A stretch of 5,718 nt of DNA. It comes from JAKQIM01 sp964633225. GTDB lineage: Bacteria; Chloroflexota; Anaerolineae; Anaerolineales; UBA4823. Within the stretch, counting starts at the first letter, position 1. Every line of letters starts with the position of its first letter. The stretch spans positions 1 through 5,718 of the forward strand of contig CAZWFQ010000145.1 in NCBI GenBank assembly GCA_964633225.1. Direction: 5' to 3'. Both the position numbers and the translations under genes were made by a program. This document shows positions 1 through 4,976 of the stretch, piece by piece. The notes beneath the pieces were generated by a model. It was not told the origin of the DNA. It did no database searches and worked only from the letters and a program-made list of their open reading frames with translations.

Positions 1-18
1 GGGGCCCTGTGCTACGCC

Positions 19-54
19 TACGGTACAAATCACCGTTACGGTACAAATCACCGT
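19..54. repeat. Two perfect tandem copies of an 18-bp repeat
   Basis: TACGGTACAAATCACCGT occurs twice back to back (19-36 and 37-54). Each unit has 5-bp inverted arms (ACGGT and ACCGT) around a 7-base centre, so each can form a short hairpin, as REP-like dispersed elements do. A near-identical third copy lies at 377-394. Because 18 is a multiple of three and the unit has no stop in this frame, the plus-strand frame stays open through it (Y-G-T-N-H-R twice). It could be an operator array or a mobile palindromic repeat; the sequence alone cannot decide. Confidence 0.85.
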
Positions 55-93
55 TTGCTGGCCGGGCGGCGTTCCAGCCCTGCGGGACTGGCC

Positions 94-264
94 GTGCCGT
101 TGAAAAGTGAGTCTGCTCTGTATGAAGACCTGCTGCGGCGGGTGGGGGGCGATGCTGCCCTGGCCGAGCGCCTGATCGATTTGGAGGCCCGCCGCGCCCC
201 GCATGCCAGCCATATGCTGTGCCTGCTCAACGCCATCGAGCGGCTGGAGCGCGACCGGGGATGA
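94..264 (+). CDS. Small helical protein of unknown function (about 56 aa; frame open to window edge)
   Basis: The product is a short, charged, probably all-helical protein. Its core reads LYEDLLRRVGGDAALAERL, followed by a second helix rich in Arg, Glu and Leu that ends in IERLERDRG. The pattern resembles short hypothetical proteins of about 50-60 residues in environmental bacteria, but I cannot name a family or a function. I chose GTG at 94, which has a GGGA six bases upstream. TTG at 100 is an alternative. The same frame is open back to base 1 through the 18-bp repeats and a small hairpin (CCAG 74-77 with CTGG 88-91), so the gene could instead be the 3' end of a longer one. I favour the short version because the upstream stretch looks like repeat material. 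A strong terminator follows the stop by nine bases, which supports a real gene ending here. Confidence 0.5.
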   Translation: MPLKSESALYEDLLRRVGGDAALAERLIDLEARRAPHASHMLCLLNAIERLERDRG

Positions 265-273
265 GGTGTGCTT

Positions 274-312
274 AACGAAAAAGGCCGTGCAGTGCGCACG
301 GCCTTTTTCGTT
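274..312. terminator. Bidirectional intrinsic terminator, 17-bp perfect stem
   Basis: The left arm (274-290) begins AACGAAAAAGGCC and the right arm (296-312) ends GGCCTTTTTCGTT. They are perfectly complementary over 17 bp with a 5-base loop (AGTGC). The GC-rich inner stem followed by a T5 run (304-308 on plus; the A5 at 278-282 gives T5 on minus) works in both directions. It lies nine bases after the stop of the plus-strand small gene and about 75 bases beyond the stop of the minus-strand surface-protein gene, so it separates two convergent genes. Confidence 0.9.
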
Positions 313-327
313 GGGGGGGGAGTGCAG

Positions 328-346
328 GGGCGAGCGCAGCTCGCCC
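328..346. repeat. GC-rich hairpin repeat, 8-bp stem with 3-base loop
   Basis: GGGCGAGC (328-335) pairs perfectly with GCTCGCCC (339-346) around the loop GCA, and CTTACC follows. Short GC hairpins of this GGGCGA...TCGCCCTTAC type are commonly dispersed between genes in environmental bacterial genomes. The motif CGCCCTTACC recurs nearby (342-351 and, as GCGCCCTTACC, 365-375), so the whole 320-394 gap between the terminator and the surface-protein stop is made of repeat fragments. It contains no gene that I can see. Confidence 0.7.
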
Positions 347-370
347 TTACCTGCGGGAGCAGTGCGCCCT

Positions 371-394
371 TACCGTGACGGTACAGATCACCGT
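371..394. repeat. Third, diverged copy of the 18-bp repeat, overlapping a stop codon
   Basis: GACGGTACAGATCACCGT (377-394) matches the tandem units at 19-54 at 16 of 18 positions, in the same orientation. The bases just before it, TACCGT (371-376), complete a perfect 6-bp palindrome with ACGGTA (378-383) and look like the tail of a further, decayed unit. The minus-strand surface-protein stop (TGA, 390-388) lies inside this copy, so the repeat supplies that gene's last codon and stop. The copies at 19-54 and 377-394 form direct repeats around the small plus-strand gene and its terminator. Confidence 0.75.
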
Positions 395-1566
395 CGGCGC
401 AGCTTGCGGAAGGCCAGGATGCCGCCGGTGAGGAAGGCCGCCGCGCCGAGCAGGATGGGGGCGGCGGTGGGGATGGAAGCCGGGCGGGCGGAGAGGTCCA
501 CCAGCTCGACGGAGGTGACGCCCTCACCACCAAGGATAAAGTGTGAAAAACCTGCTGTTTTTCCATTAATATCGTAAACAAGGTCTTCGTCATCCCCTTC
601 ACAAGTGCCATTAGTCAAGATCGTCCAAGTAGTATCGACGAGGCGGAACGGTGCCAACCCATTGGTTATATGTTCGCAGGTGAACCCATTTGCTTCGCTT
701 GAAGGGAGATAGAAATATAAATAAGCTGGGCTTGTGCTCGGGTCGCCATTATTTGTGGTGATCTCATAACAACGCAGCGCATGCTGGGTTGATACGCCGT
801 TGCACAGATCATATTCGTTGAGCACTGACGAATTGGTGTTGATGCGGCGCAAGGTCATCCTCACCGTGACATTGTTGAGGGTACTCGTGTCATCACTATC
901 ATCTATGACTTCGACTCCGTTTAGTTTAACGGGCGGCTCATTGGGCGGCTCTGGGGTGCTGCTGTCTGTAAGCTGTACAAAAACATTAGAACTTCCGTTG
1001 CCGGGGAGGCTCAGCGTCTGGACCCAGGTGATTGGGTTGGCGGTCTCGGTTGAGCCATTCGCATTCCTGTCCATACTGAGCGTTCCATCGATTTTAGGCT
1101 CGATGGATGGGTACGTCGCATCGCCGATATAGATCACGGTGGCGGTGTCGCCGTCCGGGCCGTCGATGGTCAGGTTGTTGAAGATTGTGACCTCGCTCCC
1201 GCCGATGGTGTGGCTCAATCCTGTGAATGCTACCGTGCCAGTGCTGTTTGATGTGAATGTGCCATTATTGGTGAAATTGCCACCGTTAATGGTTAGTGTG
1301 TGATTACCGCCAAATGAAAGTGTACCAGTATCGGTAATCCTGATGCTTTTGACTTCTACGCTAGCATTCACAATCACACTGGTGTTGATGACCACATCGT
1401 CGCTCGTGCCGGGCGTACAACCGGTCCATGTCATGGTGCTCCAATTACCTGTATCCGTTGAAGTACATTCCGCGTCCGGTGCAGCCGGGGCGGCCTGGGC
1501 CTGGCTGGTAGCCAGCAGGGCGCACAGAATAAAGATCACACTGCATACGGTTAATATGCGTTTCAT
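388..1566 (-). CDS. Secreted surface protein with beta-rich repeats and C-terminal membrane anchor
   Basis: The 392-residue product starts with a clear signal peptide: K2-R3, a hydrophobic core at residues 4-20, and a likely Ala-x-Ala cleavage site near residues 23-27. Residues 40-135 are rich in Thr, Asn, Gly and Val, with short strand-like units (DDVVIN, SIRITDTGTLSF, HTLTINGGNFTNNGTF) typical of beta-solenoid or surface-adhesin folds. Residues 200-213 form a Pro-rich linker (STPEPPNEPP). Cysteines at 255/266 and 297/322 could pair outside the cell. The segment near 338-346 ends GFSHFILGG, a pattern seen at the end of surface-protein domains. The tail has IPT at 365, a hydrophobic helix at about 368-386 and RKLRRR, a CTERM-like sorting or anchoring layout. 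The start ATG has AAGGGAG seven bases upstream. The middle of the gene is visibly more AT-rich than the flanking phage genes, while its last 150 bases match them. No catalytic motif is seen. Its ligand and role are unknown. It may be a host gene or a phage cargo gene. Confidence 0.85.
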   Translation of the reverse strand: MKRILTVCSVIFILCALLATSQAQAAPAAPDAECTSTDTGNWSTMTWTGCTPGTSDDVVINTSVIVNASVEVKSIRITDTGTLSFGGNHTLTINGGNFTNNGTFTSNSTGTVAFTGLSHTIGGSEVTIFNNLTIDGPDGDTATVIYIGDATYPSIEPKIDGTLSMDRNANGSTETANPITWVQTLSLPGNGSSNVFVQLTDSSTPEPPNEPPVKLNGVEVIDDSDDTSTLNNVTVRMTLRRINTNSSVLNEYDLCNGVSTQHALRCYEITTNNGDPSTSPAYLYFYLPSSEANGFTCEHITNGLAPFRLVDTTWTILTNGTCEGDDEDLVYDINGKTAGFSHFILGGEGVTSVELVDLSARPASIPTAAPILLGAAAFLTGGILAFRKLRRR

Positions 1567-1621
1567 GGTGTTTCTCCCTTCGCTTGTTTGGTTTGAGCTT
1601 CTCTTGATCAGTGCTTTTGCT

Positions 1622-1654
1622 TATATAGTCGCACAAGTGGGCCAAAAGGTTCAA
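1622..1654 (-). promoter_or_regulatory. Weak candidate promoter for the surface-protein gene
   Basis: On the minus strand, TATATA (1627-1622) could be a -10 box, and TTGAAC (1654-1649) is a -35-like hexamer. The 21-base spacing is too long for a normal housekeeping promoter, so the call is weak. Support is contextual: this gap is AT-richer than its surroundings, it lies about 55 bases before the start codon, and the gene differs in composition from the portal gene upstream, which suggests independent transcription. Confidence 0.25.
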
Positions 1655-1690
1655 AATTGGGGCTGGAAACAGGCTACCTTGCAATTTTGA
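1651..1690. repeat. 9-bp inverted repeat with 22-base spacer
   Basis: TCAAAATTG (1651-1659) is perfectly complementary to CAATTTTGA (1682-1690). It lies between the portal stop (1714) and the surface-protein start. The arms are AT-rich and the spacer is long, so an operator or weak attenuator is as likely as a terminator. The left arm overlaps the candidate -35 region of the surface gene, which would suit a regulatory site. No T-run follows on the minus strand. Confidence 0.4.
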
Positions 1691-1713
1691 TAGGTGCGTG
1701 GGGGACCTCGCCC

Positions 1714-2985
1714 TTAGTGGCCCAGCATGCGTTCCAGGGCGGCGTCAGACTGGGGCTCGCCGGCGAACTTGAGGGTCAGGGCGGCGGCTGTCTTGGCCAG
1801 CTCGGGCGGGGCGTCTTTGAGGGTGGTGTTGAGGCTGGCCATGGCGGCGGCCATTTGCCCGGCGGCCTGGGCCAGGCTGGTGTTGTCGCGCAGGCTGACG
1901 TCGGGGGCGGCGAGGGTGAAGAGCTGCGCATAGTCGTGGTCGTCCGGCAGGGGCGGGACCTGGTCGATGGCGGCGGCGCGCTGGTAGGCCTGGTAGAGGA
2001 TGTCTTGCAGCAGGTAGGCAAAGTACTGCTGGCGGCGGGCCAGGTGGCGCTCGGGCGGGCCTTGCATGGCCTCGGCGGTGGCCAGGTTGACATCCCCGCC
2101 CTCGCCGCGCCAGTGGGGCGGGTAGCCCGATCCGGCGTCGATCAGGCCGCGCACGGCTTTCATATCATGCCCGGCGTCGGCCCCGCGCAGGGCGGGGGTG
2201 ACCGTTTCCCAGTGTTCGCCCTCGTCTTTGACGATGATGCTGCCGCTCTCGGGCGGGGTGCTGTATTGGGCGCTCTTGCTCTCCACCTTGGTGCTGGGCA
2301 CGGTCACCAGGTAGAGAAAGGCGCGCGCCGCCCAGTGCAGGCGCACCCGGTCTTCGAGCATGCGGCTGTAGCGCTGTAACCAGGGGATCATGGTTGCCAG
2401 GTCGCTCTCGCCCATCAAGGCGCCGATGGGGCGGTTGACGGCGTAGTGCAGGCAGATGGCGGGGGCGCTCTCGGCGGCGGGGTCTTGGGGGCCGGGCCAG
2501 CGCCGGGGCTCCAGGTCGCTGCCGGGGGCCTCGTAGTAGGCCAGCTCGGTCTCCCAGTCGTTCTGGCAGGTTTCGATGCGCTGGATGCAGTCTTTGGTGA
2601 TGAAGCGGATGTAGCTCATGCCGTCCAGGGGGTTGCGGAAGAGCAGGACGAAGAGGTCGCCGGCGCGGGCCAGCTCTTCGCACATGCCCGCCAGGCGCAG
2701 GTCCATGTGGTTCTTGGGGTGGGCCCAGAAGCGGCGGATGAAGTCGTCCAGCGGGGGGTAGGGGCTGTGGATGGCGAAGGATTTGCCGACCACGTAGTCG
2801 GCAGTCAGGGCGATGATGCGCCAGGCGATGGGGTTCTTGCGCCAGGCGGTCAGGGCGTCGGTGTATTGGGCTTGCATTTCGGCGGCGTGGCGGTCGTGGG
2901 CGCGGCTGGTGAGGGGCTGCCAACCGGGGCGGTCATCTACCTGGGTGCGAACCGTGAATAGTTTGTGGAACCATTGTTTGAACAT
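1714..2985 (-). CDS. Phage portal protein
   Basis: This is the probable portal, which forms the dodecameric ring at the head vertex through which DNA is pumped and to which terminase docks. The 423 residues are in the usual range for compact portals. Supporting patterns are: an N-terminal wing with AWRKNPIAWRIIALTADYVV (48-67); a Glu/Arg-rich helix leading into GDLFVLLFRNP (109-119), which matches the conserved 'sGd.fv..f' segment of portals; YIRFI and the following strand region (125-137); HYAVNRPIGALMGESDL (180-196), the typical turn before the stem helices; and AGSGYPPHWRGEGGDVNLAT (284-303), close to the 'G.G.P.......g..N.at' motif of many portals. The C-terminal part (330-420) is helical and Ala-rich. 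The ATG has a perfect AGGAGG five bases upstream. The gene follows terL but is separated from it by a repeat-filled gap. The gene after it is not the protease or capsid gene that would normally follow. The exact portal family is not assigned. Confidence 0.85.
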   Translation of the reverse strand: MFKQWFHKLFTVRTQVDDRPGWQPLTSRAHDRHAAEMQAQYTDALTAWRKNPIAWRIIALTADYVVGKSFAIHSPYPPLDDFIRRFWAHPKNHMDLRLAGMCEELARAGDLFVLLFRNPLDGMSYIRFITKDCIQRIETCQNDWETELAYYEAPGSDLEPRRWPGPQDPAAESAPAICLHYAVNRPIGALMGESDLATMIPWLQRYSRMLEDRVRLHWAARAFLYLVTVPSTKVESKSAQYSTPPESGSIIVKDEGEHWETVTPALRGADAGHDMKAVRGLIDAGSGYPPHWRGEGGDVNLATAEAMQGPPERHLARRQQYFAYLLQDILYQAYQRAAAIDQVPPLPDDHDYAQLFTLAAPDVSLRDNTSLAQAAGQMAAAMASLNTTLKDAPPELAKTAAALTLKFAGEPQSDAALERMLGH

Positions 2986-2990
2986 AGTAG

Positions 2991-2996
2991 CCTCCT
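2991..2996 (-). promoter_or_regulatory. Consensus Shine-Dalgarno of the portal gene
   Basis: AGGAGG on the minus strand lies five bases before the portal ATG (2985-2983) and is preceded by an A-rich run (A8, complement of 3002-3009) that may help ribosome loading. It is the strongest ribosome-binding site in the window. It suggests the portal is initiated independently of terL, unlike the coupled terS / small ORF / terL genes. Confidence 0.8.
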
Positions 2997-3023
2997 AATG
3001 ATTTTTTTTACCGCAGAGACGCG

Positions 3024-3070
3024 GAGAAAAGCTTGAGAGAAAACCTTAGAGAAAAGCTTGAGAGAAAACC
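3024..3070. repeat. Local 22-bp tandem duplication inside the large repeat
   Basis: A 22-bp segment beginning GAGAAAAGCTTGAGAG and ending AAAACC occurs at 3024-3045 and again, identically, at 3049-3070, a 25-base period with CTT-like joining bases. It appears only on the left half of the large inverted repeat. The right half lacks a matching duplication, so the expansion probably happened after the inverted repeat formed. Confidence 0.75.
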
Positions 3071-3129
3071 ACGGAGACACGGAGAACACTGAGAAAAGCT
3101 TTTATTTTTTGGTTTTCTCTGTGCACTCT

Positions 3130-3164
3130 CGGCTGCACTTCAGCCGCCGGCTGAAGTGCAGCCG
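3130..3164. repeat. Perfect 16-bp GC-rich hairpin nested in the large repeat
   Basis: CGGCTGCACTTCAGCC (3130-3145) is perfectly complementary to GGCTGAAGTGCAGCCG (3149-3164) with a 3-base loop (GCC). It interrupts the AT-richer host repeat between GTGCACTCT and CAGCGTCTCTGCG, so it looks like one repeat inserted into another. No T-run follows on either strand, which argues against an intrinsic terminator. Confidence 0.85.
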
Positions 3165-3285
3165 CAGCGTCTCTGCGATGAAAGGCTCTTAAATTGAATT
3201 TTAAGGTTTTCTCTGTGCACTCTGTGTCTCCGTGGTTGATCTTAAAGGTTTTCTCTGTTTTCTCTGCGTCTTTGCGGTGAACGCT

Positions 3286-4899
3286 TTAAAATGTCTCCCA
3301 CCCCGGTTCGGGGGCGGGGATGATGGCACTGTGCGCCCGCCCCCAAGAGAGCTCCTCCAGGGCTGCCACCAGGGCCGCGCTGACCAGCAGGTCATCGTGC
3401 AGGGGGCTGCCGTTGGCGGGGTGGCGCTTGCCGGGCGGCACGCCCCAGCCCAGCAGGCGGGTTTCGCCGGGCTGGAGGCGGTACTCGCAGCCCGCCGCCT
3501 GGGCCCAGAAGAGTCCTTGCAGGGGGTCGGGGCTGTTGGGGGCGTATTCTTTGTAGCGCCCGGTCTCGATGATGGAGAGGAAATCCCAGCCCAGCTTGCT
3601 CTTGGAATGGGCGTTGAAGGTGAAGCGGATCACCCGCCCCAGCCTCAGGTCTTGCAAGAAGGCCGCCAGCCCTGCCCCCAGCCCGGTGGCGTCGATGACG
3701 GTGTTGAGCGGCTGCCAGTGCGCCAGCAGGGCCTTGATCTGGGTGTAGAGCTGCACTTGCGAGGCGCCGCCCCAGGTGTAGCGCTGGACGGCGCGGTACA
3801 GCGGGCGGCCCAGGGGCCCGTCTGCTGCCTCCACATCTACCTCGAAGACGGTCAGGGCGGTGGCGTCGTGTACCTCACCCCTGCGGTAGAGAGCACCGCT
3901 TGGCCCCTCTACCTCACCCTGCCCTCTCCTGGGATGAGAGGGTTCAGTGGAGAGGGGGTAGGGGGTGAGGTCGCCGCCCGGTGTTTCTTCACCGCCCGGT
4001 GTTTCTTCACCGCCCGGCATGTTTTCCCCGCCAACGTCTATCGTCACGGCGTACATGCGGCCCGGCCGGGGGGCTTCCAGGGCGGGGTGGGCGCCCTGCA
4101 TCAGGGCCAGGCGGGCAGGTGGGAAGAGCCCCCCGGCGGCTTCCAGCTCTTCGCTGTAGTACTGGGTGCGGATGAGGGGATGCTGGCGGCCCAGGCGGCT
4201 GACCTGCTCGGCCACAAAGCGCCCGTAGGCGGGCACCTCGGCGGCCACCTGGTCGGCGGTCAGGGTCCAGGTGCGGCGAATGCCGTCGGCCTGCTCGGCG
4301 GCCCTGCTGGCGCGCAGCTCGCGCGCCAGCAGGGTTTCGGCGCTCCAGGCGGTGCCCCAAAAGATGCGCGTGGCGTTGGTGCTGGCGGCCATGGGGGCAA
4401 ACTCTTTGTCCCACTTGGCAATCTCCACCTCCTGGGCCTCGTCGCAAGCCAGCAGGTGGCTGGCGGTGGCCCCCACCACGTTGGCGCTTGCCGCCCCCGA
4501 GAGGAAGGTCAGGCGCGCCCGCCCCAGGCGGTAGATGTAGCCGGACTCTTTGCGCCAGCGGCGGCGGGTGAAGAGATTGGCTTCCAGGGCGCGCTCCAGG
4601 CGGCGCATGGCGTTCTGCGACTGCGGCTTCCAGGTGGGCGAGACTTTGACCATTTCGTAGGGCCAATCGGAGAGCAGTAAGAGCAGGTAGGCCTCCAACT
4701 GGGCTTGCAGCTCGTTCTTGCCGGATTGGCGCGGGAACATGATCACAAAGCTCAGCCCGCCGCCCTCCAGCACCGAGGCCGCCGCCCGGCGGGCCACTTC
4801 TTCCTGGTAACTGCGCAGCCTCAGCCGCCCGCCCCAGCGAGAGAAGAGCTCGGGATGGCGCCAGAAGTCCTTCAGCGCGTCGGCGGGGCTGGGTTTCAC
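3286..4899 (-). CDS. terL: Phage terminase large subunit (ATPase and nuclease), with repeat-derived insertion
   Basis: This is the motor and nuclease that cuts concatemeric DNA and pumps it through the portal. The 537 residues carry the classical set of motifs. A Walker A-like MFPRQSGKN is at 54-62 (K61). Walker B LLACDEAQ is at 149-156 (D153, catalytic E154). The coupling motif FWGTAWS is at 180-186. An RNase H-type nuclease follows with acidic residues in TIDVGG (D288), VIDATGLGAG (D403) and PLHDDLL (D502/D503), the pattern of metal-binding Asp residues known for this family. Between D288 and the next strand (ALTVFEVD, 348-355) is an unusual insertion of about 48 residues: two and a half GGEETP units, then the peptide of a palindromic repeat (residues 310-343). 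No frameshift or stop is seen. The start is GTG at 4899, overlapping the TGA of the preceding 26-residue ORF (GTGA). No other in-frame start precedes Walker A, so this start is well supported. The Shine-Dalgarno is poor (AGGGG only two bases away), so translation probably depends on coupling. The stop is immediately followed by the large repeat. Confidence 0.95.
   Translation of the reverse strand: MKPSPADALKDFWRHPELFSRWGGRLRLRSYQEEVARRAAASVLEGGGLSFVIMFPRQSGKNELQAQLEAYLLLLLSDWPYEMVKVSPTWKPQSQNAMRRLERALEANLFTRRRWRKESGYIYRLGRARLTFLSGAASANVVGATASHLLACDEAQEVEIAKWDKEFAPMAASTNATRIFWGTAWSAETLLARELRASRAAEQADGIRRTWTLTADQVAAEVPAYGRFVAEQVSRLGRQHPLIRTQYYSEELEAAGGLFPPARLALMQGAHPALEAPRPGRMYAVTIDVGGENMPGGEETPGGEETPGGDLTPYPLSTEPSHPRRGQGEVEGPSGALYRRGEVHDATALTVFEVDVEAADGPLGRPLYRAVQRYTWGGASQVQLYTQIKALLAHWQPLNTVIDATGLGAGLAAFLQDLRLGRVIRFTFNAHSKSKLGWDFLSIIETGRYKEYAPNSPDPLQGLFWAQAAGCEYRLQPGETRLLGWGVPPGKRHPANGSPLHDDLLVSAALVAALEELSWGRAHSAIIPAPEPGWETF
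3872..3971. repeat. Palindromic element inserted in terL
   Basis: The block is bounded by perfect 10-bp inverted repeats ACCTCACCCC (3872-3881) and GGGGTGAGGT (3962-3971). A further ACCTCACCCT lies at 3911-3920. The core CCCTCTC (3922-3928), a 7-base loop (CTGGGAT) and GAGAGGG (3936-3942) form a hairpin followed by GTTC. A near copy of 3913-3948 is found inside terS (5373-5410), same strand. It encodes TerL residues 310-343, including TEPSHPRRGQGEVE, in frame. The boundaries are my best reading; the true unit could be shorter. Confidence 0.75.
3975..4017. repeat. 18-bp in-frame tandem repeat in terL
   Basis: CGCCCGGTGTTTCTTCAC is repeated perfectly at 3975-3992 and 3993-4010, with a partial third unit CGCCCGG at 4011-4017. 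On the minus strand it encodes GGEETP repeats (residues 295-308). It directly adjoins the palindromic element. Together they make up the extra loop after catalytic D288 of TerL. Confidence 0.9.
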
Positions 4900-4976
4900 A
4901 ACCCCTCACACAGCAGGTTGAGGGTGGCGCCTGGCTGCCCGGCCACCAGGGGGCTGGATGGGTTGTGTTCGCTCAT
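4896..4976 (-). CDS. 26-residue ORF coupled between terS and terL
   Basis: The ATG (4976-4974) overlaps the TGA of terS as ATGA, and its TGA (4898-4896) overlaps the GTG of terL as GTGA. AGG sits eight bases before the ATG. The product begins MSEHNPSSPLVAG and ends LNLLCEGL. It has no transmembrane segment, no recognised domain and one Cys near the end. Exact 4-base overlaps on both sides are typical of genuinely translated genes in compact phage operons, which is the main evidence. The alternative is a remnant of a longer gene, or a leader whose only job is to carry ribosomes from terS to the poorly primed terL start. No function is assigned. Confidence 0.5.
   Translation of the reverse strand: MSEHNPSSPLVAGQPGATLNLLCEGL

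Larger units (their letters stand above)
3009..3281. repeat. Large imperfect inverted repeat of the ACCGCAGAGACGC / ACGGAGACACGG family
   Basis: This block fills the whole gap between terL and the portal gene and contains no credible gene. Left-side pieces reappear inverted on the right. ACCGCAGAGACGCGGAGAAAA (3010-3030) matches, with two mismatches, the complement of the stretch around 3257-3279. AACCACGGAGACAC (3067-3080) is perfectly complementary to 3224-3237. CGCAGAGACGC (3012-3022) is also complementary to 3167-3177. Sequences of this type ('CTCTGCGTCTTTGCGGTGAA', 'TGTGTCTCCGTGGTT') are widely dispersed between genes in environmental bacteria and are often mistranslated as 'AKTQRTQR...TTETQRAQR' proteins. 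The right edge lies only a few bases after the terL stop and the left edge about 12 bases before the portal Shine-Dalgarno. It therefore looks inserted between two formerly adjacent genes. Transcribed, it could form a long hairpin. Confidence 0.85.

Noticed and set aside
19..394. Possible CRISPR array
   Set aside because: The repeats are 18 bp, two are directly adjacent without spacers, and there is no regular spacing or cas gene.
48..611. Minus-strand 187-residue open frame
   Set aside because: It runs through the terminator, two repeats and the end of the surface-protein gene. Its Ser/Pro/Arg-rich product is typical of a shadow frame.
1507..1566. Lipoprotein signal in the surface protein (Cys at residues 8 and 15)
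   Set aside because: Neither Cys has the small residues required before it in a lipobox, and an Ala-x-Ala cleavage site further on fits an ordinary signal peptide better.
1567..1713. tRNA gene or phage attachment site in the gap after the portal
   Set aside because: I found no cloverleaf-like arms or TTCRA-type T-loop pattern, and no repeat of this stretch elsewhere in the window that could be a paired att site.
1657..2961. Plus-strand open frames antisense to the portal gene (1657-2379, 2446-2961)
   Set aside because: Their Gly/Gln/Val-rich products look like mirror translations of a GC-rich gene, and the minus strand holds a coherent portal protein with a consensus ribosome-binding site.
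3130..3164. 16-bp hairpin as an intrinsic terminator for terL
   Set aside because: No T-run follows on the minus strand and it sits deep inside a repeat. A structure-only effect remains possible, but terminator evidence is absent.
3201..3395. Minus-strand 64-residue ORF with AKTQRKQRKP...TTETQSAQRK
   Set aside because: It is the well-known spurious translation of the dispersed GCAGAGACGCAGAG-type repeat, and it overlaps the end of terL in another frame.
3232..4680. Long plus-strand open frame antisense to terL
   Set aside because: It overlaps a gene with full ATPase and nuclease motifs, its product is a low-complexity Gly/Ala/Val/Gln-rich string with no domain, and GC-rich DNA commonly leaves such antisense frames open.
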